Both the position numbers and the translations under genes were made by a program. A stretch of 64,000 nt of DNA from JBNLBS01 sp050303415. GTDB taxonomy: Bacteria; Pseudomonadota; Gammaproteobacteria; Methylococcales; Methylomonadaceae. The notes under the pieces were generated by a model that was not told where the DNA came from, ran no database searches, and saw nothing but the letters and a program-made list of their open reading frames with translations. This document shows, in pieces, positions 8,481 through 18,033 of this stretch. Positions within the stretch are counted from its first letter, which is position 1. Each line of letters starts with the position of its first letter. The stretch spans positions 62,001-126,000 of the forward strand of contig JBNLBS010000010.1 of NCBI GenBank assembly GCA_050303415.1, in the 5' to 3' direction.

Positions 8481-10316
8481 ATGTTTAACAAATTACTTGT
8501 TGTTTTTGCTGTTGTTTTATTGGCTTTTTTTGCTGCGGACATCAGTGCTGCAGATGAAGGTGAAGTCAATGTTTTGATTGATGTTTCCGGCAGCATGAAA
8601 GAAAATGACCCGAACAATCTGCGTATTCCTGCACTTAAATTAATGATAAATCTGCTGCCTGATGGGCATAAGGCGGGGATTTGGATGTTTGCAGAAGAAA
8701 CTAGCGTGTTAGTGGAATCGGGCGTGGTTGATCGTCAATGGAAAGAGCGTGCTTTGAAAGCAGTTGAAAAATTGCATTCGCGAGGTTTGTTTACGGATAT
8801 TGAAGACGCATTGAAAGTTTCCTCGCAAGAATGGTTGAAGCAAACAGCCCCGGGCTCGCGCAATTTAATATTACTTACTGACGGTGTGGTCGATGTTTCC
8901 AGTGATATTGATGAGAGTGATGCTTCCAGGGAGCGGATAATATCCGAGATGTTGCCGTTGTTACAGCAGGCCGGGGTGAAAATCCAAACCATTGCCTTAT
9001 CTGATCAGGCCGATAAAGAATTATTAAAGAAATTATCGGTTGACTCTAATGGCTGGAATGAGACTTTACACTCTGCCGATCAGTTGCAACGTTCGTTTTT
9101 AAAAATGTTTAAAAAGAGTGTGCCGCAGGAAACCGTGCCAATTAAAGACAATAAGTTTACTGTTGATGTCACGATTAAGGAATTTTCTGTACTGGTATTT
9201 AAAAAACCCGGTAGTCCGGCAACTAAATTGATTATGCCCAACCAGAAAAAAATTGTTAATTTTGTGTTGCCCGAAGGGGCTAGCTGGCTGGATGAAGAAG
9301 GGTATGATTTGATTACCATTAAAAATCCAATGCCGGGTGAGTGGAAAATAGATGCCGATGCGAATTTGGATAACCAGGTCATGATTGTGACTGATTTGCA
9401 AATGAAAACCAATGAGTTGCCGAATCAAATGATCGAACAGGAGCCGCTCGCGGTTACCGTCCATTTTACAGATAATGGCAATTTGATTACCCGCAGCGAT
9501 TTTTTAAGTATTTTGAAGTTGACTTTGCAGCAACAGGATGCCCTGGGGCGTAAGAGTGAATGGGCAATAGAACCGGTGCCCGGGCAGGCGGGTTATTTCA
9601 GCCGGGTACTGGATAAAACGTTAACCAAAGGTATAAATGTTGTGCGCTTGAAGGTGGATGGCAAAACCTTTATCCGGGAGCTTGAACAAACCATAGAGGT
9701 GATAGACAGCCCTATTGTAATTGAGCCTGTTGTCAATGAAGGGTATGAATCAGTCACATTTAAGCTAATACCGGATACGGATATTATTGATACCTCTAGT
9801 ATGACGGTCAAAGTGATATTGAATGCCCCTCCGGCTCAACCTGAAACTTTTGACGTTCAGGTAAAAGAGGGGAAGTGGGCTTTTGACGTTGATATTTCAG
9901 ATAAGAAAAGCAGAAAAATAATTAATTTTTCGGTGCAGGCTAAATCAGTCTTGGGGAATGAGATAAAACCGAATATTCATCCTTTTATTATTGACGAGAA
10001 ATTTTTATTGGCTCAGGAACAGCAGAATAAATTGATTGAGATGAATAAAAACAATCAAAAAGCTGAGCAGGCAACGGATACGGATGAGCCAAAGCAGGAA
10101 GATAAAGTGGTTGCCTCGGTTAATGAAAGCAAAACTGTAGAAAATACCAAACCGAAAGATGAAATAGCTAAAGAGAAAACAGATTGGCTTAAAACCGGCT
10201 CAATGATTGCGGTGGCTAATGTATTGCTCTTTGGTAGTGGATTTTTCGGCTATCGCTTATATAGAAAAAAAACACAGGCAAAAAAGGAGGAGCTTTTAAA
10301 TAAGCTGACATCATGA
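8481..10316 (+). CDS. Membrane-anchored VWA-domain protein
   Basis: About 611 residues. A signal peptide (hydrophobic to about residue 20) is followed by a von Willebrand factor A domain with an intact MIDAS motif, DVSGSMKEND, plus LLTDGVVD as the later metal/loop segment. The middle ~300 residues look beta-rich and unassigned. A Lys/Glu/Gln-rich linker leads to one C-terminal membrane helix (about MIAVANVLLFGSGFFGYRLY) and a basic cytoplasmic tail, so the VWA domain faces the periplasm. It resembles the uncharacterised VWA family TIGR03503, from memory only. The start is uncertain: this ATG or a GTG 18 bases upstream; neither has a good ribosome site. It is translationally coupled to the next gene (ATGA overlap). 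Function unknown; MIDAS domains usually mediate metal-dependent protein contact. Confidence 0.8.
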   Translation: MFNKLLVVFAVVLLAFFAADISAADEGEVNVLIDVSGSMKENDPNNLRIPALKLMINLLPDGHKAGIWMFAEETSVLVESGVVDRQWKERALKAVEKLHSRGLFTDIEDALKVSSQEWLKQTAPGSRNLILLTDGVVDVSSDIDESDASRERIISEMLPLLQQAGVKIQTIALSDQADKELLKKLSVDSNGWNETLHSADQLQRSFLKMFKKSVPQETVPIKDNKFTVDVTIKEFSVLVFKKPGSPATKLIMPNQKKIVNFVLPEGASWLDEEGYDLITIKNPMPGEWKIDADANLDNQVMIVTDLQMKTNELPNQMIEQEPLAVTVHFTDNGNLITRSDFLSILKLTLQQQDALGRKSEWAIEPVPGQAGYFSRVLDKTLTKGINVVRLKVDGKTFIRELEQTIEVIDSPIVIEPVVNEGYESVTFKLIPDTDIIDTSSMTVKVILNAPPAQPETFDVQVKEGKWAFDVDISDKKSRKIINFSVQAKSVLGNEIKPNIHPFIIDEKFLLAQEQQNKLIEMNKNNQKAEQATDTDEPKQEDKVVASVNESKTVENTKPKDEIAKEKTDWLKTGSMIAVANVLLFGSGFFGYRLYRKKTQAKKEELLNKLTS

Positions 10317-11020
10317 ACGTTGATTCTGCATTAGTCGTCTTATTGGCTGAAGCCTTGCTGGCAGTTTTATTGATTGCTGTGGCTGCGTTTTGGCTGGGGC
10401 GTCAGAAAAGCATAAGGGAGCAACATGCTGCCGATACATTGATTAACAAACTGTTTGATGATGAAGATGAAAGAGCCAAAGAGTTAACGCAATTTATTAA
10501 AAAAAATATCAAAGATATTTCAAGCAGTGATTTGAATGATTTATTAGATGCAATTAAAACCCAAGAGCGTACGCTGTATCAGAAAATTATAGAAATTTTC
10601 ATAAAAAGAGATTGCGAAATGTTGATTAACATAGATTCAGATGTTAAGAGCATGGCGGAAACATACGGAAATATGACTGGGTGTTCAAAAAGTGCTAAGC
10701 AGGTGGTTATTTCAGAAACAAAGATTGATGATGCGGACTCAAAAGAGAACAATGATGAGGAACTTAAAGCGGCACATGAAAAAGTATCCCAGTATAAATT
10801 GCAGGCTGAAAGAATTTCTGAACAATTAAATGTTGCGATGAGTTCAATGGATGAAATTTCTGCCGAATATACGCGTATGTTTAACAGTGATAAAAGTCAG
10901 GAAGAGCTGGAGTCAAGCCGGCAGCGAATGCTGAAAACTTTTTCCACCGCCGAGCATAAAATCCATGATGCGCTCAAGGCAAGCGGAATAAAGATTTCCC
11001 GAGAAGAGTTAACGGAGTAG
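10313..11020 (+). CDS. Membrane protein with long coiled coil, partner of the VWA protein
   Basis: I do not recognise a family. 235 residues: an N-terminal membrane helix (about 8-28, AEALLAVLLIAVAAFWLG) followed by a charged, mostly helical cytoplasmic part rich in Glu, Lys, Ser and Gln, with likely coiled coil around residues 145-230. Its start overlaps the stop of the VWA gene by four bases, so the two are almost certainly made together and probably interact. The last 12 bases overlap the convergent end of ubiB. No catalytic motif is visible. Confidence 0.7.
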   Translation: MNVDSALVVLLAEALLAVLLIAVAAFWLGRQKSIREQHAADTLINKLFDDEDERAKELTQFIKKNIKDISSSDLNDLLDAIKTQERTLYQKIIEIFIKRDCEMLINIDSDVKSMAETYGNMTGCSKSAKQVVISETKIDDADSKENNDEELKAAHEKVSQYKLQAERISEQLNVAMSSMDEISAEYTRMFNSDKSQEELESSRQRMLKTFSTAEHKIHDALKASGIKISREELTE

Positions 11021-12559
11021 CAAGGCAGCGCTGACGATAATCGCACTGATTAAAATAGCACTAATGGTTTGTCGATTATTGGCTTTCAGCTGTTTTTGGA
11101 TTTGCAATAGGTTGTTATTTTGCGCTTCAATCTGCTCTTGGGTCTGTGCTGCATTTTGTAATGATTTATAAACCAGATTAGGCATTTCCGGGAATTGTTC
11201 CAGCCATTCAGGAAATTGCTGGCTTAGTTTTTTGACCGTTGTTTTAGGGCTTAAGCGTTCATGGAACCACTTTTCCAGAAAAGGTTTGGCCGTTTGCCAA
11301 AGGTCCAGTTCAGGGTAAAGCTGTCGTCCCAGGCCTTCAATATTCAATAAAGTTTTTTGTAGCAGGACCAACTGCGGTTGTACTACCATATCAAAACGCC
11401 GGGCTGTTTGAAACAGGCGTAATAAGAGCAAACCAAAGGAAATTTCGCCTAATGGTTTTTCAAAAATCGGCTCACAAACACAACGAATCGCCGATTCGAA
11501 TTCTTCTATACGGGTGTTGCCCGGTACCCAACCGGATTCAACATGCATCTCGGCAACCCGGCGATAGTCACGGTTAAAAAAAGCCATAAAATTTTCCGCC
11601 AGATAACGCTGATCAGATAACGATAAGGTCCCGACAATACCGAAGTCCACCGCCAGATATTTTGCCGGCAGGTCAACAAAAATATTGCCCGGATGCATGT
11701 CGGCATGAAAAAAATTATCCCTGAAAACCTGTGTGAAAAAGATTTCGACACCGCGTTCAGCCAGTAATTTAAAGTCGGCATTCCCTTGTTTTAGGTCTGT
11801 AATATCACCAACCGGAATACCATAAATGCGTTCCATAACCATGATTTTGGTACGTGTTAAAGGCCAGTGAACTTCTGGAATATACAGAATATCCGAGTTA
11901 CTGAAGTTACGGCGCAATTTTGCTGCATTTGATGCTTCTCTGACCAAATCCAGCTCGTCCAGAGTTGTTTTTTCAAATTCGGCAACAATTTCAAGAGGCC
12001 TTAATCGCCGCGCATCATCCCAGAATTTTTCAGCCAGGCCGGCCACAACATAAAGCAAACCGACATCAGATTTAATACGTTTTTGGGTGTCGGGTCTTAG
12101 GACTTTGACAATGACATCTTCTCCGGAATGCAAAGTCGCGGTATGGACTTGAGCAACGGAGGCGGAAGCTAACGGCTCCGGGTCAAATGATTTGAAAGCT
12201 TGTGAAACCGGCATATTTAATTCGGTTTCTATAATTTTTTGTGCCAGTTCACTGGCAAAGGGTGGAACTTTATCCTGTAGCTTGACAAGTTCGTCAGCAA
12301 TATCATCAGGTAATAAGTCTTTGCGCGTTGAAAGTGCCTGACCAAATTTTACATAAATCGGACCCAGGTCCTCCAGTGCTTTGCGAATCCTGACGCCGCG
12401 TGGCAGGTTGGTTTTTCTGCGCCAGTAACTTGGGCTGAGGAGGGCAAGGTAACGGATTGGGCGAAACAAATGGGTTTTTAATACAATTTCATCCAGGCCA
12501 TGAAAAATAAGAACCCAGTTGATGTGGATTAAGCGCAGAAGTATTCTTGGGTGGATCAC
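11009..12559 (-). CDS. ubiB: UbiB, ABC1/ADCK-type atypical kinase for ubiquinone synthesis
   Basis: A 516-residue member of the ABC1/COQ8 family, an ATPase needed for ubiquinone biosynthesis at the inner membrane. Signature elements are IYVKFGQALSTRKDLLP (KxGQ motif), ASASVAQVH (Ala-rich nucleotide loop), HADMHPGNIF and VDFGIVG. The C-terminus contains one or two membrane helices (SAILISAIIVSAALLL). The start is a GTG preceded by CAGGTAA. It is third in ubiE-ubiJ-ubiB, the conserved order in gammaproteobacteria. Confidence 0.95.
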   Translation of the reverse strand: MIHPRILLRLIHINWVLIFHGLDEIVLKTHLFRPIRYLALLSPSYWRRKTNLPRGVRIRKALEDLGPIYVKFGQALSTRKDLLPDDIADELVKLQDKVPPFASELAQKIIETELNMPVSQAFKSFDPEPLASASVAQVHTATLHSGEDVIVKVLRPDTQKRIKSDVGLLYVVAGLAEKFWDDARRLRPLEIVAEFEKTTLDELDLVREASNAAKLRRNFSNSDILYIPEVHWPLTRTKIMVMERIYGIPVGDITDLKQGNADFKLLAERGVEIFFTQVFRDNFFHADMHPGNIFVDLPAKYLAVDFGIVGTLSLSDQRYLAENFMAFFNRDYRRVAEMHVESGWVPGNTRIEEFESAIRCVCEPIFEKPLGEISFGLLLLRLFQTARRFDMVVQPQLVLLQKTLLNIEGLGRQLYPELDLWQTAKPFLEKWFHERLSPKTTVKKLSQQFPEWLEQFPEMPNLVYKSLQNAAQTQEQIEAQNNNLLQIQKQLKANNRQTISAILISAIIVSAALLLR

Positions 12560-12600
12560 GTGATTACCTGTTTTTTTATTATGGGCTGTAAGGCTGCGTA

Positions 12601-13221
12601 TTATGGCGTTTTTTCCGCGAGGATCTGATTAAGGCGGTCAAGCCTTGCGTTTAGCCGGTCATAGTCGGATCGCAATCGATCGACCTGCTGAAAGAAAATG
12701 TCTATTTCCGGTCGGCTGGGCAGGTCTCGGGTTTCTTCTTGTAGAAACTCGGTCAAATTGAGTTTAAAGGTTTCAATGGATTCCTGACTCCAGTCGCTGC
12801 TATTACGGAAAAAACGGCCTATTTGGTGGGCAACTATATCGCCGGTGTAATGAGACAGTTTTTCTTCCATGTCAATATCCAGTTTGTCAAACAGGGCCTG
12901 AAAATGTCGGCCGGTATCCATGTCGCCTTCAATATGAACCTTACCGGTAAAAACCGAATGCATTGGAGTGGCGCTTAAGCTCATTAAGCCCAGTGCTGTC
13001 GGCGAACCACTGATGATGGTATCGGGTTGATTGATATATTGATCCAGTATCTGAATATTTGTTTCGGTTGGACACAGGTAGACTGTTTCATTAAAGGGCA
13101 GAACCTTAACGGCAATCACCTTGCCGGCCAGCGGTGCTAAAAATAAGCTGACATCCTCGTCCAATGACAGATATTGGTTAAGTGCTGTTTCCAGTGCACT
13201 GATTAGCAGTGGTTTAAGCAT
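12601..13221 (-). CDS. ubiJ: UbiJ, SCP2-domain ubiquinone accessory factor
   Basis: About 206 residues. An N-terminal SCP2/sterol-carrier-like domain (MLKPLLISALETALNQYLSL, then GSPTALGLMSL and VHIEGDMDTGRHFQALF) binds lipid intermediates of ubiquinone and helps scaffold the Ubi complex in E. coli. A short coiled coil closes the protein (QQVDRLRSDYDRLNARLDRL). I start at the ATG with GGAG four bases upstream; 16 extra upstream codons are open but not family-like. It lies between ubiE and ubiB. Confidence 0.9.
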   Translation of the reverse strand: MLKPLLISALETALNQYLSLDEDVSLFLAPLAGKVIAVKVLPFNETVYLCPTETNIQILDQYINQPDTIISGSPTALGLMSLSATPMHSVFTGKVHIEGDMDTGRHFQALFDKLDIDMEEKLSHYTGDIVAHQIGRFFRNSSDWSQESIETFKLNLTEFLQEETRDLPSRPEIDIFFQQVDRLRSDYDRLNARLDRLNQILAEKTP

Positions 13222-13297
13222 AGCTCCGCTCGTTTTGTGATTGAAGGCTGGTGCTCCGTGCCTGAACAACTAGTCTCAGTTCAGGCGCAGGCAAACA

Positions 13298-14047
13298 TTA
13301 AATTTTATATCCTCTATGTACGGCAACAATACCTTGTGACATATTGAAATATTCACAGCGTTCCAAACCGGCATTCTCCATCATTTTTTTCAGTTCGTCC
13401 TGTTTGGGGTGCATTCGAATAGATTCAGCCAGATAGCGGTAGCTGTCTTCATCTTTGGCAACGACAGCGCCTATTTTAGGTAGAATGTTAAACGAATAAA
13501 AATCGTATACTTTTTCTGTAATCGGATCGATAGGATGAGAAAATTCCAACACGATTACGCAACCGCCCGGTTTTAATACCCGGTACATCGAGCGTAATGC
13601 AGCATCTTTATCGGTCACGTTACGCAGGCCAAAAGCAATACAGACGCAGTCAAACGTATTGTCTTCAAAAGGCAGGCATTCGGCATTAACCTGTGCGTAA
13701 GTGATATTGCCGACCAGGCCTTTGTCAATCAGCCTGTCTCTACCAGTGCGCAGCATGGCGGAGTTTATGTCTGCCAATACAATCTTTCCCTCTTTACCTA
13801 CACGTTTTTCAAACAACGTCGTTAAATCGCCAGTGCCGCCGGCTAAATCCAAAACGGTATTGCCGCTGCGTACATTGCTGAGCTGAATAGCCGCTCGTTT
13901 CCAGATGCGGTGTATGCCCAGCGACATTAGATCGTTCATCACATCATATTGGCTGGCAACAGAGTCAAAAACGCCCCGAACCATATTGACCTTTTCATGT
14001 GTGTCAACTTGTTTAAAACCAAAATGCGTGGTGTCTTTATTTGTCAT
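13298..14047 (-). CDS. ubiE: UbiE C-methyltransferase (ubiquinone/menaquinone)
   Basis: A 249-residue class I SAM methyltransferase that methylates the benzoquinol ring (and demethylmenaquinol where present). Motif I is VLDLAGGTGDLT; the family signatures VASQYDVMNDLMSLGIHR and AFGLRNVTDKDAAL are both present, as is the C-terminal YFNMSQGIVAVHRG. Length is near E. coli UbiE (251). It is the first gene of ubiE-ubiJ-ubiB and lies 8 bases after the DUF971 gene, which suggests co-transcription with hslVU. Confidence 0.96.
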   Translation of the reverse strand: MTNKDTTHFGFKQVDTHEKVNMVRGVFDSVASQYDVMNDLMSLGIHRIWKRAAIQLSNVRSGNTVLDLAGGTGDLTTLFEKRVGKEGKIVLADINSAMLRTGRDRLIDKGLVGNITYAQVNAECLPFEDNTFDCVCIAFGLRNVTDKDAALRSMYRVLKPGGCVIVLEFSHPIDPITEKVYDFYSFNILPKIGAVVAKDEDSYRYLAESIRMHPKQDELKKMMENAGLERCEYFNMSQGIVAVHRGYKI

Positions 14048-14055
14048 AGTGTTAC

Positions 14056-14445
14056 CTAGTTTTGCGGCGTTTGTTTACGCTGATGTCCAGCTTTATCCAG
14101 TTGGTGCAGATAATTTGCCCAAAGGCTTGGGTATTCATTGCCCAATTTATATAGCAACGCCCAGGTATAAATACCGCTGTTATGCCCGTCGCTATAAGTG
14201 GGTGCAATACCATAATTTCCAACCGGTCTAATTGAGGTTATGGAAATGTCTTCTTTATCTACTTGTAAAGTTTCTTGCCCAGGACCGTGTCCCAATGCTT
14301 CCGCCGAGGGGGTGTAAACCCTCAGGTATTCATAGGGCAGCTCGAACGTTTCGCCATTATCAAAACTGATCTCAAGTATGTGTGAAACTTGGTGTAACTT
14401 GATTTCAGTGACTGTATATTTAATTGGATCAACGTTCAGGCGCAT
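14056..14445 (-). CDS. DUF971 protein (gamma-butyrobetaine hydroxylase-like N-domain)
   Basis: A 129-residue single-domain protein of the DUF971 family, resembling the N-terminal domain of gamma-butyrobetaine hydroxylase. Features are ISFDNGETFELPYEYLRVY, ITSIRPVGNYGIAPTYSDGHNSGIYTWALL. The His/Asp segment SDGHNSGIY is the part usually conserved. Biochemical function is not established; in other proteobacteria relatives have been linked to Fe-S handling. It sits 5 bases from hslU, matching the hslV-hslU-DUF971 order of pseudomonads. Confidence 0.85.
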   Translation of the reverse strand: MRLNVDPIKYTVTEIKLHQVSHILEISFDNGETFELPYEYLRVYTPSAEALGHGPGQETLQVDKEDISITSIRPVGNYGIAPTYSDGHNSGIYTWALLYKLGNEYPSLWANYLHQLDKAGHQRKQTPQN

Positions 14446-14450
14446 TAAAT

Positions 14451-15776
14451 TTATAGAATGTAGCGGCTTAAGTCTTCATCTTCTGCCAATTCGCTCAAGT
14501 TGGCATCTACATAGGCAGCATCCACCACAACCGATTTATCAACCATATCCGGTGCATTGTAGGAAATGTCTTCCAGCAGGCGCTCAAGAATGGTGTGTAA
14601 ACGTCTGGCACCAATATTTTCGGTGCTTTCATTAACCTGCCAGCCTAATTCAGCAATACGGCGAATACCATCTTCAGTAAAGCTTAGTTCAATATCTTCG
14701 GTTTTTAATAAGGCCTGATACTGTTCGGTTAACGAGGCGTTCGGTTCGGTCAGGATGCGAATAAAGTCATCGGCAGACAATGCGTCCAGTTCAACCCGAA
14801 TTGGAAAGCGGCCTTGCAGTTCAGGAATTAAATCCGAGGGTTTGGTTAGATGAAACGCACCAGAGGCAATAAACAGAATATGATCGGTTTTTATCGAACC
14901 ATATTTGGTGCTGACCGTGCTGCCTTCAACCAGTGGTAATAAGTCGCGTTGTACACCTTCTCTGGAGACTTCACCGCCTCCGCCACCGAGTTCTGAGCGT
15001 TTACAAACCTTATCAATTTCATCAAGAAAGACAATGCCGTTTTGTTCAACAGCTTCAACAGCTTGGATTTTGATGTCATCTTCATTAACCAGTTTGGCCG
15101 CTTCTTCTTCCTGTAAAAGTTTCAGGGCATCTTTAACTTTCAACTTGCGAGGCTTGGTTTTTCCGGTATTCATATTTTGGAACATGCCTTGCAACTGACT
15201 GGTCATTTCTTCCATGCCTGGAGGCGCCATGATTTCAACGCCAATTTGTGCAGCCTGGACATCAATTTCGATGTCTTTTTCGTCCAAATCGCCTTCGCGT
15301 AATTTTTTCCGCATTTTTTGACGGGTTGATGCTTCGGAATCAGACAGCATGCCTCCATCGGCAGAAGGTAATAAGATATCCAGAACACGGTCTTCGGCGG
15401 CATCGGCGGCACGATTTTTCATCTTATCCATTGCGTCCAAACGGGTGGTTTTCACTGCATTGTCAACCAGGTCGCGAATAATGGACTCAACGTCACGGCC
15501 AACATAGCCGACTTCAGTAAATTTTGTCGCTTCAATTTTTATAAAAGGAGCATTGGCCAGGCGAGCCAGACGACGGGCAATTTCTGTTTTACCTACACCG
15601 GTCGGGCCAATCATTAAAATATTTTTTGGTGTAATTTCTTCGCGTAAGCTGTCTTCCACCTGTGCGCGACGCCAGCGATTACGCAGTGCAATAGCAACTG
15701 AACGTTTGGCGCTGTCCTGACCAATAATATGTTTGTCCAGTTCACTTACAATTTCTTTAGGTGTCATTTGACTCAT
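14451..15776 (-). CDS. hslU: HslU, ATPase subunit of the HslVU protease
   Basis: A 441-residue AAA+ unfoldase that feeds substrates to HslV. Motifs are MTPKEIVSELDKHIIGQDSA at the N-terminus, Walker A GPTGVGKTEIAR, the pore loop GYVGRDVES, Walker B IVFLDEIDKV, sensor-2 region GARRLHTILERLLEDI, and the conserved C-terminal tail (DEDLSRYIL) that docks into HslV. Nearly the same length as E. coli HslU. Only four bases separate it from hslV. Confidence 0.97.
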   Translation of the reverse strand: MSQMTPKEIVSELDKHIIGQDSAKRSVAIALRNRWRRAQVEDSLREEITPKNILMIGPTGVGKTEIARRLARLANAPFIKIEATKFTEVGYVGRDVESIIRDLVDNAVKTTRLDAMDKMKNRAADAAEDRVLDILLPSADGGMLSDSEASTRQKMRKKLREGDLDEKDIEIDVQAAQIGVEIMAPPGMEEMTSQLQGMFQNMNTGKTKPRKLKVKDALKLLQEEEAAKLVNEDDIKIQAVEAVEQNGIVFLDEIDKVCKRSELGGGGGEVSREGVQRDLLPLVEGSTVSTKYGSIKTDHILFIASGAFHLTKPSDLIPELQGRFPIRVELDALSADDFIRILTEPNASLTEQYQALLKTEDIELSFTEDGIRRIAELGWQVNESTENIGARRLHTILERLLEDISYNAPDMVDKSVVVDAAYVDANLSELAEDEDLSRYIL

Positions 15777-15780
15777 GCTG

Positions 15781-16329
15781 TTACTCTTTTGGCTCTGCGT
15801 CCAGTTCTTCTATACGTAAATTGTGATTGGTATAAATGCAGATGTCTGCAGCAATATTTAACGAGCGCTCAACAATTTCTCTTGCGCTAAGGTCGGTGCT
15901 CTCCAATAAAGCACGCGCCGCTGATTGAGCAAAAGCACCTCCGGAGCCAATGGCCATCAGATCATGCTCGGGTTCAATCACATCACCCGTACCTGAAATT
16001 ATCAGTGATGTTTTCGCGTCGGCTATGGTTAATAACGCCTCCAGCTTGCGCAAAGCGCGGTCTGTACGCCAGTCTTTAGCCATTTCGACGGCTGCACGGG
16101 TTAAATGGCCACGGTGTTTTTCCAATTTGCCTTCAAAATGTTCAAACAAGGTAAAAGCATCGGCTGTGGCGCCAGCGAATCCGGCAATTACTTTATCATG
16201 ATATAAGCGACGCACTTTACGCGCGTTACCTTTCATCACTGTATTGCCCAATGTGACCTGGCCGTCGCCACCGATAACTACTTTGTCGCCTCGGCGAACA
16301 GAAAGAATGGTTGTACCTCTAAAACTCAC
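15781..16329 (-). CDS. hslV: HslV, peptidase subunit of the HslVU protease
   Basis: A 182-residue proteasome-like threonine peptidase. The catalytic segment is GTTILSVRRGDKVVIGGDG; Thr after Gly should become the N-terminal nucleophile. The GTG at 16329 has GGGA seven bases upstream and gives a five-residue leader (MSFRG) that must be removed, as in beta-proteobacterial HslV. A TTG two codons earlier is possible but too close to that ribosome site. Upstream on the minus strand is CCCCTATC, resembling a heat-shock -10 element, but I see no convincing -35, so heat-shock control is only a guess. Confidence 0.93.
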   Translation of the reverse strand: MSFRGTTILSVRRGDKVVIGGDGQVTLGNTVMKGNARKVRRLYHDKVIAGFAGATADAFTLFEHFEGKLEKHRGHLTRAAVEMAKDWRTDRALRKLEALLTIADAKTSLIISGTGDVIEPEHDLMAIGSGGAFAQSAARALLESTDLSAREIVERSLNIAADICIYTNHNLRIEELDAEPKE

Positions 16330-16491
16330 TATCAATTCCCAATTAAACGAAAATGAAACCCAATGATTTTACATGTAAATGGCTCGGATAGGGGAAAAAT
16401 TAAAAAAAATACCAAATTTAGCCGGATTAAATCAGTTAAATCAAAAAATATGCTAGTCTGACGATTCCTTGATAAATAAAGAGATTTAGTT

Positions 16492-17118
16492 GTGGAAGCA
16501 TTGGATCAAATTTCAACCACATTGGCTTTAACCATGGGCTTGGCGTGGGCCAGCGGTCTTAATTTGTACGCAGCAATTTTAACTTTGGGCATACTGGCAA
16601 ATACCGGCAATATCGATTTGCCGCCTGATTTGCAAGTCGTCGCCAATCCTCTGGTGCTGGGCGCTGCAGGATTGATGTATTTTATTGAGTTTTTTGCTGA
16701 TAAAGTACCGGGTGTCGATACTGCTTGGGACAGCATACATACTTTTATCCGGATACCGGCAGGGGCAATGCTGGCTGCTGGGGCGGTTGGTGATTTGAAC
16801 CCGGCGGTAGAGCTGGCGGCGGCAATTGCTGGCGGAGGCATGGCGGCCGGCTCGCATGCACTTAAATCAGGCACGCGGGTTTTAATTAATACCTCTCCAG
16901 AACCTTTTTCCAACTGGACGGCATCGATTACCGAAGATATTGCCGTTATTGGCGGTGTTTGGGCTTGTTTGAATCATCCTTTTCTATTTTTGCTGGCCTT
17001 ATTGTTTTTTATAATTTTATTAATTTGGCTGCTGCCAAAAATATGGAAAGGTATAAAGAAAGTCTTTCTTTTTGTTGTTAATTTATTTAGAAAAGAGGAC
17101 AGGGCTACTACCCCGTAA
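16492..17118 (+). CDS. DUF4126 integral membrane protein
   Basis: A 208-residue membrane protein with about four or five hydrophobic helices, including one near the N-terminus (LALTMGLAWASGLNLYAAIL), Gly/Ala-rich central helices, and a long C-terminal one (FLFLLALLFFIILLIWLLP) followed by a basic tail. WASGLNLYAA and FADKVPGVDTAWDSIHTFIR match my memory of the DUF4126 family, which has no known function. The start is GTG with AAGAGA upstream. It is divergent from hslV. Confidence 0.75.
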   Translation: MEALDQISTTLALTMGLAWASGLNLYAAILTLGILANTGNIDLPPDLQVVANPLVLGAAGLMYFIEFFADKVPGVDTAWDSIHTFIRIPAGAMLAAGAVGDLNPAVELAAAIAGGGMAAGSHALKSGTRVLINTSPEPFSNWTASITEDIAVIGGVWACLNHPFLFLLALLFFIILLIWLLPKIWKGIKKVFLFVVNLFRKEDRATTP

Positions 17119-17151
17119 AAGATCAATTTAGAGGAAATCAGACGGCTTTAC

Positions 17152-17180
17152 TTGACTCTAAAGGCATTATCTAGTTTAAT
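17152..17180 (+). promoter_or_regulatory. Sigma-70-type promoter of tRNA-Phe
   Basis: TTGACT and TTTAAT are separated by exactly 17 bases. The -10 element is followed by a GC-rich discriminator (ACGCGGC) about 10 bases before the expected start and 21 bases before the tRNA. Such GC-rich discriminators are typical of stable-RNA promoters under ppGpp control. Read by eye only. Confidence 0.7.
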
Positions 17181-17201
17181 ACGCGGCTCGTTTGTTGTAG
17201 T

Positions 17202-17277
<76 letters not shown>

Positions 17278-17568
17278 TTCTATAAAGCCATTCGGGCGCT
17301 TGTTTCCTAAAGCTATATTAAGTAATGCGATGAATGTGCCAGGCCAGTGATTGTTCTTGTCAACAGTTTTAATGGTTTGATGGTATTTTCCCTAATTTGC
17401 ACCTTTTGTGCTGAACAAGTCTCTATATTCTAATTCCAATTAAACGTTCGGTATCGTTATAAAGCTTTGGCTATATCGATTGCTTGTTTGAAGTATGATT
17501 TTTTTTAGCTTTCTCTTAAAGCAAGCATAATAGGATTAAGACACTCAAATTAATCAGTTAATTGGGGA

Positions 17569-18033
17569 TTATATTTTTTTTGTATGGTTGCCCAGAAACT
17601 TATCCAATTGGTTTGCAAAAGCCTGGCGATCGCTTTTATTTAAGGCGGATGGTCCACTGGTTTCAATTCCGCTAGACCGTAAGCTATCCATAAAATCTCT
17701 CATGTTCAAACATTCTTTTATATTTTCAGCGGTATAAAGTTCTCCTCGATGGTTTAAAGCATAACCGCCTTTCTCGATAACTTCAGCTGCCAATGGAATA
17801 TCGCCGGTAATAACCAGATCTCCGGAATTGACGTGCTTGACTATTTCGTTATCGGCCACATCAAAGCCTTTGGGTACTTGAATAAAGTGGATGAATTTTG
17901 ATGGAGGGGTGGATATATATTGATTGGCAACCAGTGTGACAGACGTTGCTGTACGTTCGGCTGCTTTGTGCAAAATATCTCTGATTACAACCGGGCAGGC
18001 ATCGGCATCAACCCATATTTTTATTAAAGTCAT
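17569..18033 (-). CDS. YaiI/YqxD family (DUF188) protein
   Basis: A 154-residue UPF0178 family protein with a PIN-like fold. Hallmarks are IWVDADACPVVIRDIL at the N-terminus, IQVPKGFDVADNEIV, GDLVITGDIPLAAEVI and SSGIETSGPSALNKSDRQAFANQLD. The acidic residues suggest metal binding and possible nuclease activity, but no function is established. It is monocistronic and reads toward the tRNA-Phe gene. The 290 bases between it and the tRNA hold nothing I recognise. Confidence 0.88.
   Translation of the reverse strand: MTLIKIWVDADACPVVIRDILHKAAERTATSVTLVANQYISTPPSKFIHFIQVPKGFDVADNEIVKHVNSGDLVITGDIPLAAEVIEKGGYALNHRGELYTAENIKECLNMRDFMDSLRSSGIETSGPSALNKSDRQAFANQLDKFLGNHTKKI

Noticed and set aside
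16385..16394. Heat-shock (sigma-32-like) -10 element before hslV
   Set aside because: CCCCTATC resembles the -10 but no acceptable -35 lies at the right distance, so no promoter is called.
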